Of a stretch of 36,932 bases of DNA, positions 7,805 through 15,382 are shown piece after piece. The number at the start of each line of letters is the position of its first letter. Position 1 is the first letter of the stretch. The position numbers and the translations under genes are program-made. Source of the DNA: Planctomycetota bacterium (GTDB taxonomy: Bacteria; Planctomycetota; Phycisphaerae; Sedimentisphaerales; Anaerobacaceae); the NCBI GenBank assembly GCA_014384025.1, contig JACNGQ010000166.1, positions 1-36,932 of the forward strand. Direction: 5' to 3'. The notes under the pieces were generated by a model, which was not told where the DNA came from, made no database searches, and saw only the letters and a list, made by a program, of their open reading frames with translations.

Positions 7805-8170
7805 TTAAAAAACCAATCCGGCTTTTCTTGCCCCTTCGGCAAGTGCCTTGACTCTGCCGTGAAACTTATATCGATTTCTATCAAAGCGAACACACTTAAT
7901 ACCAACACCGAGTGCTTGTTTTGCAACCGATTCACCTATTATTGTGGCAGCTTTTTTATTACCGGCATTGGGCATTTTATCCTGCATACCTTTTGTCCTT
8001 GTACTTGCCGAAGCAAGTGTCGCTCCGGCAACGTCATCTATAATCTGAGCATAAATATGCCTGTTTGACCGAAATACCAATAATCGAGGTCTATCCGGCG
8101 TCCCAAAGACTTTCTTCCTCACATGATATTTACGTCTTAGCGCTGCTTTTTTCAAACTGTCCATTTTCAT
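7805..8170 (-). CDS. rplR: 50S ribosomal protein L18
   Basis: L18 binds 5S rRNA with L5. The 121-residue protein has the basic N-terminus [20 protein letters not shown], then [31 protein letters not shown] and [20 protein letters not shown], all family hallmarks. I chose the ATG at 8170 (MKMDSLKK); GGGA lies about ten bases before it, and the next ATG (8164) is an alternative. It starts 15 bases after rplF ends. Confidence 0.96.
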   Translation of the reverse strand: MKMDSLKKAALRRKYHVRKKVFGTPDRPRLLVFRSNRHIYAQIIDDVAGATLASASTRTKGMQDKMPNAGNKKAATIIGESVAKQALGVGIKCVRFDRNRYKFHGRVKALAEGARKAGLVF

Positions 8171-8185
8171 TAAAGTAAATCCCAA

Positions 8186-8767
8186 TTATGCCGATCCGGA
8201 AGCAAATGCCTTGCCGACCTTACGTCGTACATGTTCGTCGGTATAGCGGATACCTTTTCCTTTATACGGTTCCGGCGGCCTTATCTTTCTAATATCTGCG
8301 GCGAACTGTCCCAGCAAACATTTGTCCGTTCCCGAAAGCGTGAACCTTGCAGGAACATCATTACCCCTGGTAGCACCGAGCTCGATATTAACCTTTATAC
8401 CCTTCGGTATTACCAACTCTACAGGATGGCAAAAACCTATCTGAAAAGTCAGTTTTCCGCCCTGCTCTTTGATATTATAACCGGTGCCGAATATTTGCAT
8501 TTTCTTCTCAAATCCTTTACTGACACCGGTAACCATATTGGCAATCAAAGAACGCATCGTGCCATGTAGCTGCTTGTTCTGGCGGTCCTGAGGACGCTTA
8601 TTTTCAACTAATATTTCCCCCCCGGCATCGTCAATTTTAACCTTTATCCGAGGATGACAGTCCATCTGGAGCTCGCCAAGCGAGCCTGAGACCTTGATAC
8701 ACTGGCCTTTCAGCTCAACCTTTACGCCTCCAGGAATACTAATAGGTTTTTTTCCAATACGACTCAT
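8186..8767 (-). CDS. rplF: 50S ribosomal protein L6
   Basis: L6 sits near the sarcin-ricin loop and the L7/L12 stalk base. The start MSRIGKKPISIPGGVKVE is the canonical one; an upstream ATG in frame would add only MYGKL inside rpsH. Two alpha/beta L6 domains follow, and the signature PEPYKGKGIRYTDEHVRRKVGKA closes the protein at 193 residues. Its ATG shares one base with the rpsH stop (TAATG), which suggests translational coupling. Confidence 0.97.
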   Translation of the reverse strand: MSRIGKKPISIPGGVKVELKGQCIKVSGSLGELQMDCHPRIKVKIDDAGGEILVENKRPQDRQNKQLHGTMRSLIANMVTGVSKGFEKKMQIFGTGYNIKEQGGKLTFQIGFCHPVELVIPKGIKVNIELGATRGNDVPARFTLSGTDKCLLGQFAADIRKIRPPEPYKGKGIRYTDEHVRRKVGKAFASGSA

Positions 8768-9165
8768 TAGCTTACCGTACAAAGTATTTCGCCGCCGACT
8801 TTAGCTTCGCGACAGCTTTTGTCACTCATTACACCCTTACTTGTCGAAACAATTGCTATACCCATACCGGCTAAAACACGCGGTAATTTATCAACAGACG
8901 AATATATTCTTCGACCGGGCTTGCTCGTTCTTGCTATTTCACTGATAATAGAATTGCCGTCCTGGTCATACTTTAACGTAACCCTCAGTATTCCCTGCTG
9001 GCCGTCGTCGATTCTGTCGAAATCCTCGATGTAACCTTCCTTGTTCAAAACAGCCGCTATGCCTTCACAAATATTTGACGCCTTTATATTGACCTGCTTT
9101 TTGTTTATTCTCGCAGCATTGCGAATTCTCGTCAACATATCAGCTATTGGATCACTTAAACTCAT
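8767..9165 (-). CDS. rpsH: 30S ribosomal protein S8
   Basis: S8 binds helix 21 of 16S rRNA and represses the spc operon in E. coli. The correct start is MSLSDPIADMLTRIRNAAR; the frame stays open 30 codons further up, but that part overlaps rpsN and is unlike S8. The protein has 132 residues and ends with LPRVLAGMGIAIVSTSKGVMS and the closing GGEILCTVS, the RNA-binding region of the family. A GAGG lies nine bases before ATG. Its stop overlaps the rplF start. Confidence 0.97.
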   Translation of the reverse strand: MSLSDPIADMLTRIRNAARINKKQVNIKASNICEGIAAVLNKEGYIEDFDRIDDGQQGILRVTLKYDQDGNSIISEIARTSKPGRRIYSSVDKLPRVLAGMGIAIVSTSKGVMSDKSCREAKVGGEILCTVS

Positions 9166-9214
9166 AATTTCATGCCTCGAGCTCTGGGGCAATTTCGTGA
9201 TTAAATTCACAATT

Positions 9215-9400
9215 TTACCAACTGGCTTTTCTAACTCCCGGTATTTTTCCTTCATTCGCTAAAGTTCTAAAGCAAATCCGGCAAACCTTAAACTTGCGAT
9301 ATACTGCCTTGGACCTGCCACAAAGCTGACAACGCGTATATTGTCTGACACGATATTTTTGTTTTTGTTCTGCCTTGATTTCAAGTGCTTTCGTTGACAT
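9215..9400 (-). CDS. rpsN: 30S ribosomal protein S14, zinc type
   Basis: S14 of the small-subunit head. The 61-residue protein is the short zinc-binding (type Z) form: CQLCGR and CRICFR provide Cys24, Cys27, Cys40 and Cys43. The end [17 protein letters not shown] is canonical. The start is [19 protein letters not shown]; the bases before it carry a diverged ACGAGAAAT and GGAG. It lies between rplE and rpsH as expected. Confidence 0.97.
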   Translation of the reverse strand: MSTKALEIKAEQKQKYRVRQYTRCQLCGRSKAVYRKFKVCRICFRTLANEGKIPGVRKASW

Positions 9401-9436
9401 TCATACGCTCCAATTTCTCGTTTCCGAGCTTAAGCT

Positions 9437-9997
9437 TTATTCTTGATTTACCGCTGTTAATCCTTTGAACGGCATACCAAAGAGCTGAAGCAGTTTCCTT
9501 GCTTCTTCATCGGTCTGTGCCGTAGTTACAAAAGTTATGTTCATACCCTGCTGAAATTCCACTTTTACCGGGTTGATTTCAGGAAAAACACTCTGTTCAC
9601 CCAGGCCCATCGAATAATTCCCTCTGCCGTCAAAACTCTCCGCATTAAGCCCTCGAAAGTCTCGTACCCGGGGGATTGCAAGACTAATGAGTCTGTCCAT
9701 AAATTCGTACATTCTCACGCCGCGGACAGTAACCTTCAAACCGGTTTCCTGGCCTTCACGAACCTTGAAGTTCGAAACACTCTTTTTCGCCTTACAGACC
9801 AAGGGCATTTGGCCGGTAATCATCATTAAATCCTTTTTGGCTAATTCAATGAATTTCTTATCCTGCGTCGCTCTGCCGATACCCATAGAGATAACGACCT
9901 TTGTCATCTGCGGCACTGCCATAGGATTTTTGTAGTTGAATTCCTTTGTCAGCTCCGGAACTATTTTTGACTTATATAAATCTTTCAAACGTGTCAT
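9437..9997 (-). CDS. rplE: 50S ribosomal protein L5
   Basis: L5 binds 5S rRNA and forms a bridge to S13. The chosen start gives MTRLKDLYKSKIVPELTKEF, typical for the family; the open frame extends 14 codons upstream into the spacer without L5 similarity. Landmarks are YKNPMAVPQMTKVVISMGIG, GQMPLVCKAKKSVSNFKVR and FPEINPVKVEFQQGMNITF. The length is 186 residues. The start is preceded by AAGAGATACAGT, a diverged copy of the spacer repeat, with only GAG as possible Shine-Dalgarno. Confidence 0.96.
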   Translation of the reverse strand: MTRLKDLYKSKIVPELTKEFNYKNPMAVPQMTKVVISMGIGRATQDKKFIELAKKDLMMITGQMPLVCKAKKSVSNFKVREGQETGLKVTVRGVRMYEFMDRLISLAIPRVRDFRGLNAESFDGRGNYSMGLGEQSVFPEINPVKVEFQQGMNITFVTTAQTDEEARKLLQLFGMPFKGLTAVNQE

Positions 9998-10000
9998 ACT

Positions 10001-10014
10001 GTATCTCTTGAAAC
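10001..10014 (-). repeat. CGARATA-type repeat before rplE (degenerate)
   Basis: The minus strand reads GTTTCAAGAGATAC, three bases before the rplE ATG. It keeps GAGATAC but not the flanking CG. Confidence 0.4.
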
Positions 10015-10054
10015 GGCTAACCGGCCAAATAAACACCAATTACCAATTAATAAC

Positions 10055-10390
10055 TTACTTTTTTGCCTTCCTGATAACGCCGATCTCATTACCATCGGCA
10101 GTAAGACGCTTTTTACTGCCATCCTCACTTACCTGATAACGTACTCTGCTGCCTTTCGAGCTTTTCGGATTCACCGGCAAAACATTACTTATATGTATCG
10201 GCTGCTCAACATTAATTCGACCTCCCTGCGGATTTTTCCGCGAAGGTCTTACGTGCCTTTTGGCTATGTTATGACCCTGAACCACTACGCGATGCTTGTC
10301 AAGTATCACACGCAGAACTCTGCCAGTAGCACCTTTGTGGTCACCGGCTATTATCTCGACGATATCACCTTTTTTTATATGCGAAGCCAT
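10055..10390 (-). CDS. rplX: 50S ribosomal protein L24
   Basis: L24 initiates large-subunit assembly at the 5' end of 23S rRNA. It is 111 residues: MASHIKKGDIVEIIAGDHKG is the KOW motif, followed by TGRVLRVILDKHRVVVQGHNIAKRHVRPS and QGGRINVEQPIHISNVLPV. GGGTATTT precedes ATG. It lies 28 bases after rplN and 57 before rplE; the latter spacer contains a copy of the ATTGGTAATTGGTG repeat. Confidence 0.97.
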   Translation of the reverse strand: MASHIKKGDIVEIIAGDHKGATGRVLRVILDKHRVVVQGHNIAKRHVRPSRKNPQGGRINVEQPIHISNVLPVNPKSSKGSRVRYQVSEDGSKKRLTADGNEIGVIRKAKK

Positions 10391-10418
10391 AAATACCCAA
10401 ATTACAATTCAACATTAC

Positions 10419-10805
10419 TTATACTACCTCGCTTGCCAGCGAGAGAATCTTCATATAATTTTTTTCGCGAAGCTCACGAGGCACCGCGCCGAATATTCTT
10501 GTTCCTATCGGATTGCCATCACCGTCAATCATCACAGCGGCATTGCTGTCAAACCTTACATAGCTGCCATCGGAACGTTTAACAGGGCTCTTGGTTCGAA
10601 TAATAAGACACTTATGCACTTTCTTATCATCCAACTGGCAATTGGGAAGCGACTTTTTTATCGCAACACAAACAATATCTCCAACGCTTGCGACCGGACG
10701 AGTCATCTTACCCCGTGAACCGCCTCTTCCAAGAACCTTTATGCACAATGCAGACTTTACGCCTGAATTGTCTGCTATATCCAACATTGTTTCCTGCTGA
10801 ACCAT
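10419..10805 (-). CDS. rplN: 50S ribosomal protein L14
   Basis: L14 forms bridges to 16S rRNA at the subunit interface. At 128 residues it is slightly longer than the usual 122. MVQQETMLDIADNSGVKSALCIKVLGR is the canonical opening, followed by ASVGDIVCVAIKKSLPN, VHKCLIIRTK and GTRIFGAVPRELREKNYMKILSLASEVV. GGGATAAAAG precedes ATG. It follows rpsQ after 16 bases. Confidence 0.98.
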   Translation of the reverse strand: MVQQETMLDIADNSGVKSALCIKVLGRGGSRGKMTRPVASVGDIVCVAIKKSLPNCQLDDKKVHKCLIIRTKSPVKRSDGSYVRFDSNAAVMIDGDGNPIGTRIFGAVPRELREKNYMKILSLASEVV

Positions 10806-10821
10806 TATCTTTTATCCCAAC

Positions 10822-11100
10822 TCACACTTCAACTGCTCTCTGGACAACCTTGACAAGACGCCAACTCTTGGTCTTGCTTCGAGGCCTGCACTGAGTAATT
10901 TCAACCACGTCGCCAACACCACTCTTATTGTGTTCGTCGTGAACACCGATTTTCGTCCTGCGCTTGATGTATTTGCCGTACTTTGGATGCTTGACTTTGA
11001 AGTCAATGACTACCCTGACGCTCTTGTCGCCACTGTTGCTTACCACCACGCCGGTTAAAGTTTTTAATTTTTGTTCCTGCATCTTTGCTTTCCGACTCAT
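10822..11100 (-). CDS. rpsQ: 30S ribosomal protein S17
   Basis: S17 is an OB-fold protein that binds 16S rRNA early. Landmarks are [39 protein letters not shown] and [18 protein letters not shown]. From the ATG at 11100, which shares one base with the rpmC stop (TGATG), it has 92 residues. A second ATG at 11082 ([11 protein letters not shown], 86 residues) has GGAAAG just upstream and is an equally good start. Confidence 0.95.
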   Translation of the reverse strand: MSRKAKMQEQKLKTLTGVVVSNSGDKSVRVVIDFKVKHPKYGKYIKRRTKIGVHDEHNKSGVGDVVEITQCRPRSKTKSWRLVKVVQRAVEV

Positions 11101-11306
11101 CAATCGTCTGCGGGTAAAACGTTACTTTTTTCCCGCATTATTGTTTTAATTCTTGCGATATCACGCTTGACATTAATAACGGCTTTGGAGTTCTCCAGCT
11201 TTTCCGTAACCGCCTGCGAGCGCAGATCAAACAAATGCCTCTCAAGCTCTTCAAGTTTGTTCTCGAGCTCATCCTGACTCATCTCTCTGTAATGCTGCGC
11301 TTTCAT
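11100..11306 (-). CDS. rpmC: 50S ribosomal protein L29
   Basis: L29 lies at the peptide exit tunnel and contributes to docking of exit-site factors. The chosen start [20 protein letters not shown] with a following AAGGAA-type site upstream gives 68 residues; the frame is open further up but there it overlaps rplP. The signature [20 protein letters not shown] and the stretch [14 protein letters not shown] mark the two-helix hairpin. It follows rplP after 13 bases and overlaps rpsQ by one base. Confidence 0.96.
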   Translation of the reverse strand: MKAQHYREMSQDELENKLEELERHLFDLRSQAVTEKLENSKAVINVKRDIARIKTIMREKSNVLPADD

Positions 11307-11319
11307 TCGAAGAGTTCCT

Positions 11320-11739
11320 TTACAATGAATGTCTTCGTTTAATAAATCTACACCTAATCGGCATTTTATGAGCAACTCTGAGCAGCGCTTCTTTTGCTAC
11401 ATTCTCAGCTACTCCACCGATCTCAAAACAAACCTGACCGGGCCTGACTCTGGCAACCCAGAACTCCGGTTCACCTTTACCTTTACCCATTCGGGTTTCG
11501 AGCGGCTTTGAACTCACCGGCTTATGCGGGAATATTCTGATATATACCTTGCCTTCGCGATGCAAAAAGTGAGTCGCTGCTACTCGGCCGGCTTCAATGT
11601 GTCTTGCCGTTATCCAGCTCATTTCCAAAACCTGTAAACCGTACTCACCAAACGCAACAAAATTGCTTCTCGAGGCATTGCCCTTCATTTTGCCGCGTTG
11701 GCTTTTACGATATTTAACTCTTTTCGGCATCATTGCCAT
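11320..11739 (-). CDS. rplP: 50S ribosomal protein L16
   Basis: L16 organises the A-site region of the large subunit. The protein has 139 residues with [66 protein letters not shown] and [18 protein letters not shown]. The Arg in the [12 protein letters not shown] loop, hydroxylated in E. coli, is present. The first ATG gives MAMMPKRV; starts at the third or fourth residue are also possible. AAGGG lies ten bases upstream. It lies between rpsC and rpmC. Confidence 0.97.
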   Translation of the reverse strand: MAMMPKRVKYRKSQRGKMKGNASRSNFVAFGEYGLQVLEMSWITARHIEAGRVAATHFLHREGKVYIRIFPHKPVSSKPLETRMGKGKGEPEFWVARVRPGQVCFEIGGVAENVAKEALLRVAHKMPIRCRFIKRRHSL

Positions 11740-11801
11740 TTTTTCAAACCCTTGTAAAACTCGTATTTAAGATATCACTATTTTGTCAACAAAACCGGTT
11801 T

Positions 11802-12614
11802 TTAGCTTTCCTGTGCATCACCTGGCTCGGCATTGGTTGGCTCTGCAGAAGGAACATTCGGTGCAGAAGGTGCTCTGCTGCTTCTCTGAGGAGCCTCTTT
11901 ATGTCTCCCGCCGCCTCTTGTTGACGGACCCATCCGCTTTGGTGGGCGGCGACGATGCTGGCTCGGAACAATTTCTTCGCCGAATTTGCCTTTATAAATC
12001 CAAACTTTTATACCAATGGCTCCGTATGTCGTTCTTGATGTTGCCACAGCATAATCTACATTGGCGTCCAGCGTATGCAACGGGATACTGCCAAGCTTCT
12101 GAGTTTCCTTTCGGGACATCTCAGAACCACCCAGCCGGCCCGAGCAAATAATCTTAACTCCTTTAGCACCAGCTTGCATTGCATTTTCACAATATTGTTT
12201 CATCGTACGCCTGAAGGAAGCCCGCTTGCCTAACTGCTCAGCAATCGCCTCAGCAACCAAATTAGAGTTGAGCTCCGGTTCTTTTATCTCGATGACGTTG
12301 ACACTTATCTTCCGGCCCGTTAGTTCTTCAAGCTCTTCACGCAACTTATCGACTTCACCGCCCCTTGGGCCAATGACCACGCCGGGCCGAGCGCTGTACA
12401 GTGTTACTTTCACTTCGTTGCGCGTCCGGATTATTTCAGTCTTTGCAACCGCTCCTTTGGGCATTTGACGGTTAAATCTATTGTCAACATACCGGCGAAT
12501 CTTCTGATCCTCGACAAGATAATCCCCGTAATTGGCCTTTGTAGCAAACCATGTACTCTGCCAACCAAGGGTTATTCCTGTCCTGAATCCTACTGGCGAT
12601 ACTTTCTGACCCAT
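11802..12614 (-). CDS. rpsC: 30S ribosomal protein S3
   Basis: S3 lines the mRNA entry channel and has helicase function with S4 and S5. The protein has 270 residues against a usual 210-235. MGQKVSPVGFRTGITLGWQ opens it, the KH-2 domain carries GVVIGPRGGEVDKLREEL, and the C-domain carries GAKGVKIICSGRLGGSEMSR and TTYGAIGIKVWIYKGK. The extra length is a C-terminal low-complexity tail from about residue 225, rich in Arg, Pro, Ala and Ser. ATG follows a CGAGATACGAAATT repeat, not a standard Shine-Dalgarno. Confidence 0.97.
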   Translation of the reverse strand: MGQKVSPVGFRTGITLGWQSTWFATKANYGDYLVEDQKIRRYVDNRFNRQMPKGAVAKTEIIRTRNEVKVTLYSARPGVVIGPRGGEVDKLREELEELTGRKISVNVIEIKEPELNSNLVAEAIAEQLGKRASFRRTMKQYCENAMQAGAKGVKIICSGRLGGSEMSRKETQKLGSIPLHTLDANVDYAVATSRTTYGAIGIKVWIYKGKFGEEIVPSQHRRRPPKRMGPSTRGGGRHKEAPQRSSRAPSAPNVPSAEPTNAEPGDAQES

Positions 12615-12616
12615 AA

Positions 12617-12635
12617 TTTCGTATCTCGTATTTCG
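12617..12635 (-). repeat. CGARATA tandem repeat before rpsC
   Basis: The minus strand reads CGAAATACGAGATACGAAA, three near-perfect 7-mer units (CGAAATA, CGAGATA, CGAAA..), ending two bases before the rpsC start. It fills almost the whole rplV-rpsC spacer and is the best copy in the window. Confidence 0.8.
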
Positions 12636-12636
12636 T

Positions 12637-13185
12637 TTATACTTGCGTTACTGTTATATGTATATGACAAGCTTTTTTGTGAATAGGATGCGCTCTGCCT
12701 CTGTCTTTCGGTATCCATCTTTTTGTACCGATCCGAATTCCAGCATCATCGACCCGGGCAGAGCATACATAAAGTTTATCAACATCAACCTGCCGCTCGT
12801 CGGCATCCGCAACAGCACTTCTCAAAACCTTATCAATCATCGTTGCAGCACGTTTTCTCGTGAACTTCAGGATATCCATTGCGTCCTGAGCACTCCGGCC
12901 GACTATCAGTTGAGTAACCAGACGAGCTTTGCGAGCCGACATCGGTGCATATCGATAAGACGAACGCCAGTCAGCTATATCATTTACCTCGACAGACAAG
13001 GCACTCGCCAGGCGATTAATATCATCCGCCCGCGGTTCCGGTTTGAACAGGCCTTTTTGCCAGTTCCTAATAGCTGCAACCGCTTGCTTTTTATTAAGCC
13101 TGGCTCCGGCAAGCCTATCGGCCATCTGCCCGATATCCATCTGTCGTTCCCGGCAACATTCTTTTAACTTCTCAGCACTTAGCAT
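12637..13185 (-). CDS. rplV: 50S ribosomal protein L22 with N-terminal HTH-like extension
   Basis: L22 binds 23S rRNA and lines the exit tunnel constriction. The L22 domain occupies about residues 74-182: RYAPMSARKARLVTQLIVG, DILKFTRKRAATMIDKVLRS, VDKLYVCSARVDDAG and the tunnel loop PKDRGRAHPIHKK. The usual length is 110-120; here there are 182. The first ~73 residues form a separate segment, including DIGQMADRLAG, AVAAIRNWQKG and DINRLASALSVEVNDIADW, that resembles a Cro/C1-type helix-turn-helix in shape and motif order (helix, recognition helix with RNWxxG, then LAxALxV). No start codon with a good site lies at the domain junction, so the fusion appears real. ATG follows TTGAGATAATT, a weak site. 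It lies between rpsS and rpsC. Confidence 0.93.
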   Translation of the reverse strand: MLSAEKLKECCRERQMDIGQMADRLAGARLNKKQAVAAIRNWQKGLFKPEPRADDINRLASALSVEVNDIADWRSSYRYAPMSARKARLVTQLIVGRSAQDAMDILKFTRKRAATMIDKVLRSAVADADERQVDVDKLYVCSARVDDAGIRIGTKRWIPKDRGRAHPIHKKACHIHITVTQV

Positions 13186-13186
13186 A

Positions 13187-13198
13187 ATTATCTCAAAT
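13187..13198 (-). repeat. GAGATA motif before rplV (degenerate)
   Basis: The minus strand reads ATTTGAGATAAT, one base before ATG. It keeps only GAGATA of the repeat and may simply be a weak ribosome binding site. Confidence 0.3.
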
Positions 13199-13227
13199 CT
13201 GTCTTTACGAGCAGCGCTTCACGCATT

Positions 13228-13497
13228 TTACTTTATCTTCTTACTCGAATGCCCCTTAAACGTCCGTGTGAGCGAAAATTCACCTAACTTATGCCCAACC
13301 ATATCCTCTGTAACAAATACTTTATGAAACATCTTGCCATTGTGAACCATAAACGTAAAACCCACGAACTCCGGGACAATCGTACATCTTCTTGCCCAGG
13401 TCTTTATTGGCTCGCGAGAACCGGAGTCAATTTGCTTATTGACCTTGCCAAACAGCTTGTCGTCAACGTATGGTCCTTTTTTAAGAGATCTTCCCAT
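13228..13497 (-). CDS. rpsS: 30S ribosomal protein S19
   Basis: S19 is in the small-subunit head next to S13. The canonical start [19 protein letters not shown] is used (89 residues); an in-frame start seven codons upstream is within the spacer repeat and lacks support. Landmarks are [52 protein letters not shown] is preceded by GTGAGATACGAGAA. It lies between rplB and rplV. Confidence 0.97.
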   Translation of the reverse strand: MGRSLKKGPYVDDKLFGKVNKQIDSGSREPIKTWARRCTIVPEFVGFTFMVHNGKMFHKVFVTEDMVGHKLGEFSLTRTFKGHSSKKIK

Positions 13498-13511
13498 TTC
13501 TCGTATCTCAC
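13498..13511 (-). repeat. CGARATA-type repeat before rpsS
   Basis: The minus strand reads GTGAGATACGAGAA immediately before the rpsS ATG, two 7-mer units with small changes. Confidence 0.65.
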
Positions 13512-13563
13512 ATAGCACGTGTTTTTCGCACGGCTAAATCAAATATTCAACTGTTTTTGCCTT

Positions 13564-14412
13564 CTACACTCTAATTTGAAAACGTCCACTTTTTCGTCTG
13601 CGAATTATCCTCTTGTTACTTGGATTTCGCGGATTTCTGGTTTTCCCGCCTTTTGCAAGCACACCGGTAGGCGAACAGGGATGGCGTCCGCCGTTTGCTC
13701 TGCCTTCTCCACCACCCATCGGATGAGCGACCGGATTCATCGCTTTTCCCCTTACGTGCGGCCTGATGCCCATATGCCGCTTACGCCCGGCTTTGCCAAT
13801 GCGTACATTCTGGTGGTCGGGATTACTAAGCCGGCCGATTGTTGCCCGGCATTCCTTACGAATCATACGCATCTCACCGCTTGGCAAAATGATGCTAACC
13901 CAATTACCTTCTTTTGCCACAATCTTTGCGGCGTTGCCGGCGCCCCTGACAAGCTTTCCACCCTGTCCGGCTCTCATTTCGATATTATGAATCTCCATAC
14001 CGGCAGGAATGGCAGACATAGGCATCGTATTACCAATTTTAGGCTCACAAACCTCCCCGCTTTCCACCAAGTCTCCGGCCTTTATACCAAACGGTGCTAA
14101 TATATACATCTTTTCGCCGTCGGCGTAGTGCAGCAGGGAAATAAAACAATTCCTGTTGGGGTCATATTCAATCGTCGCCATTTTTGCCGGGATTCCGTCC
14201 TTCTTACGTTTGAAATCGACTATGCGGTAAATCTTTCTTGCACCACCGCCCCTAAAACGAGTAGTGGTAATACCATAATGGTTTCTACCGCCGCTCTTTT
14301 TGATACGCTTGCAAAGCGACTTCTCAGGCTTGTCGTTGGTCAACTCGGCATAATCGTTAACCGAACTATTTCTCCGACCGGCACTTGTTGGTTTATAAAT
14401 TCGAATACCCAT
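13564..14412 (-). CDS. rplB: 50S ribosomal protein L2
   Basis: L2 is needed for peptidyl-transferase assembly and subunit joining. The 282-residue protein has MGIRIYKPTSAGRRNSSV, GGRNHYGITTTRFRGGGARK, IEYDPNRNCFISLLHYADGEK, MRAGQGGKLVRGAGNAAKI and VRGKAMNPVAHPMGGGEGR. The functionally important His of E. coli (229) is kept, while the neighbouring Asp and second His of NPVDHPHGGG are Ala and Met, a variant I associate with planctomycete-like sequences. ATG follows a CGAGATACGAATT repeat. Confidence 0.98.
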   Translation of the reverse strand: MGIRIYKPTSAGRRNSSVNDYAELTNDKPEKSLCKRIKKSGGRNHYGITTTRFRGGGARKIYRIVDFKRKKDGIPAKMATIEYDPNRNCFISLLHYADGEKMYILAPFGIKAGDLVESGEVCEPKIGNTMPMSAIPAGMEIHNIEMRAGQGGKLVRGAGNAAKIVAKEGNWVSIILPSGEMRMIRKECRATIGRLSNPDHQNVRIGKAGRKRHMGIRPHVRGKAMNPVAHPMGGGEGRANGGRHPCSPTGVLAKGGKTRNPRNPSNKRIIRRRKSGRFQIRV

Positions 14413-14414
14413 AA

Positions 14415-14430
14415 TTCGTATCTCGTATTT
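14415..14430 (-). repeat. CGARATA tandem repeat before rplB
   Basis: The minus strand reads AAATACGAGATACGAA, ending two bases before the rplB ATG and overlapping the rplW stop codon. It contains two full 7-mer units. Confidence 0.8.
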
Positions 14431-14707
14431 AGAACAAATCTATATGAAATTCAGGATCCAGAAATACAATAGCCTTTTTCCAGCTTGACGTCTCTCCAAT
14501 CGCTCTGCCTCTGCGACGTTGTTTGCCTTTGCGGTTGGCCGTCCTTACTTTTTGGACCTTGACATTGTATATTTTTTCGACAGCGTTTTTTATCTGCGTC
14601 TTATTAGCCCTTTTATTTACTTCAAAAGAATATGCACCTTTTGTATTTGCAAAGTGCATCCCCTGTTCTGTAATTAAAGGCCGAATTATTACGTTATAAT
14701 CATCCAC
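14429..14707 (-). CDS. rplW: 50S ribosomal protein L23
   Basis: L23 sits at the tunnel exit and docks trigger factor and SRP. No ATG lies at a fitting place; a GTG at 14707 gives 92 residues beginning (M)DDYNVIIRPLITEQGMHFAN, the normal length. CGGG lies just upstream, 11 bases after the rplD stop. A longer frame reaches back 30 codons into rplD and is unlikely. Landmarks are AYSFEVNKRANKTQIKNAVE, YNVKVQKVRTANRKGKQRR and SSWKKAIVFLDPEFHIDLF. Confidence 0.92.
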   Translation of the reverse strand: MDDYNVIIRPLITEQGMHFANTKGAYSFEVNKRANKTQIKNAVEKIYNVKVQKVRTANRKGKQRRRGRAIGETSSWKKAIVFLDPEFHIDLF

Positions 14708-14718
14708 AACAATACCCG

Positions 14719-15354
14719 TTAATTTCCGCTTGTCTGCTCTCTGTTCAAAACATCTAAAAACGCCTCTTTGGTAAACAGCATTTTGCGATGGCGGCAAATA
14801 TCACCTGCGTTCAATTCACTTACAGGCATAACATCTACCTTTGGAATATTATTAGCTGATTTGTAAAGATTTACGTTTTCAGAGCTAACCGTTACCAAAC
14901 AACTGCGATCAATTTTTAAGTTGCCCAGAATACCTGCAAAATCTTTTGTTTTTGGTTTATCAAAATTCAGTCCATCAACCACCACAACGTCGCTTCTCAA
15001 AAGCTTTGCCAATATCGCCGAGTTCATGGCTAATCTTCTTTGCTTTTTTGGCATACTTTTACTGAAATCCCTTGGAGTTTTGGCAAAGGTAACGCCGCCA
15101 CCTTTACGTTTACCGGTTCTGATATTACCAACCCGGGCATTTCCGGTTCCCTTTTGCCGAAAGAGCTTTCTGTCTGAACCAGCCACCATACTTCTGCTTT
15201 TGGTGGCGGCAGTCCCCACACGCTTGTTCGCATGATACATAACAACGGCCTGCTTAAGCAGAGAGTATCTGACCGAGCCGCCCAAAACCGCCTCATCAAC
15301 TTTCAAGCTTTCGACTTCCTGACCATCTGTGTTGTAAACCGCCAATTTAATCAT
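14719..15354 (-). CDS. rplD: 50S ribosomal protein L4
   Basis: L4 reaches into the exit tunnel and, in E. coli, represses the S10 operon. The 211-residue protein has VLGGSVRYSLLKQAVVMYHANKR, KLFRQKGTGNARVGNIRTGKRKGGGVTF (the extended tunnel loop) and the C-terminal Rossmann-like part ILGNLKIDRSCLVTVSSENVNLYKSANN. TGGAAAA precedes ATG. It lies between rplC and rplW. The rpsJ leader described below is where L4-type autoregulation might act, but no known L4 site is recognised. Confidence 0.97.
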   Translation of the reverse strand: MIKLAVYNTDGQEVESLKVDEAVLGGSVRYSLLKQAVVMYHANKRVGTAATKSRSMVAGSDRKLFRQKGTGNARVGNIRTGKRKGGGVTFAKTPRDFSKSMPKKQRRLAMNSAILAKLLRSDVVVVDGLNFDKPKTKDFAGILGNLKIDRSCLVTVSSENVNLYKSANNIPKVDVMPVSELNAGDICRHRKMLFTKEAFLDVLNREQTSGN

Positions 15355-15382
15355 TTTTCCAGGTTTTCCATTCTCCCACTAT

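Noticed and set aside
9166-9255. A 30-residue N-terminal extension of S8
   Set aside because: The extra codons overlap rpsN and do not resemble S8; the normal S8 start has its own GAGG site.
14708-14797. A 30-residue N-terminal extension of L23
   Set aside because: It lies within rplD in another frame; the GTG start gives the normal L23 length.
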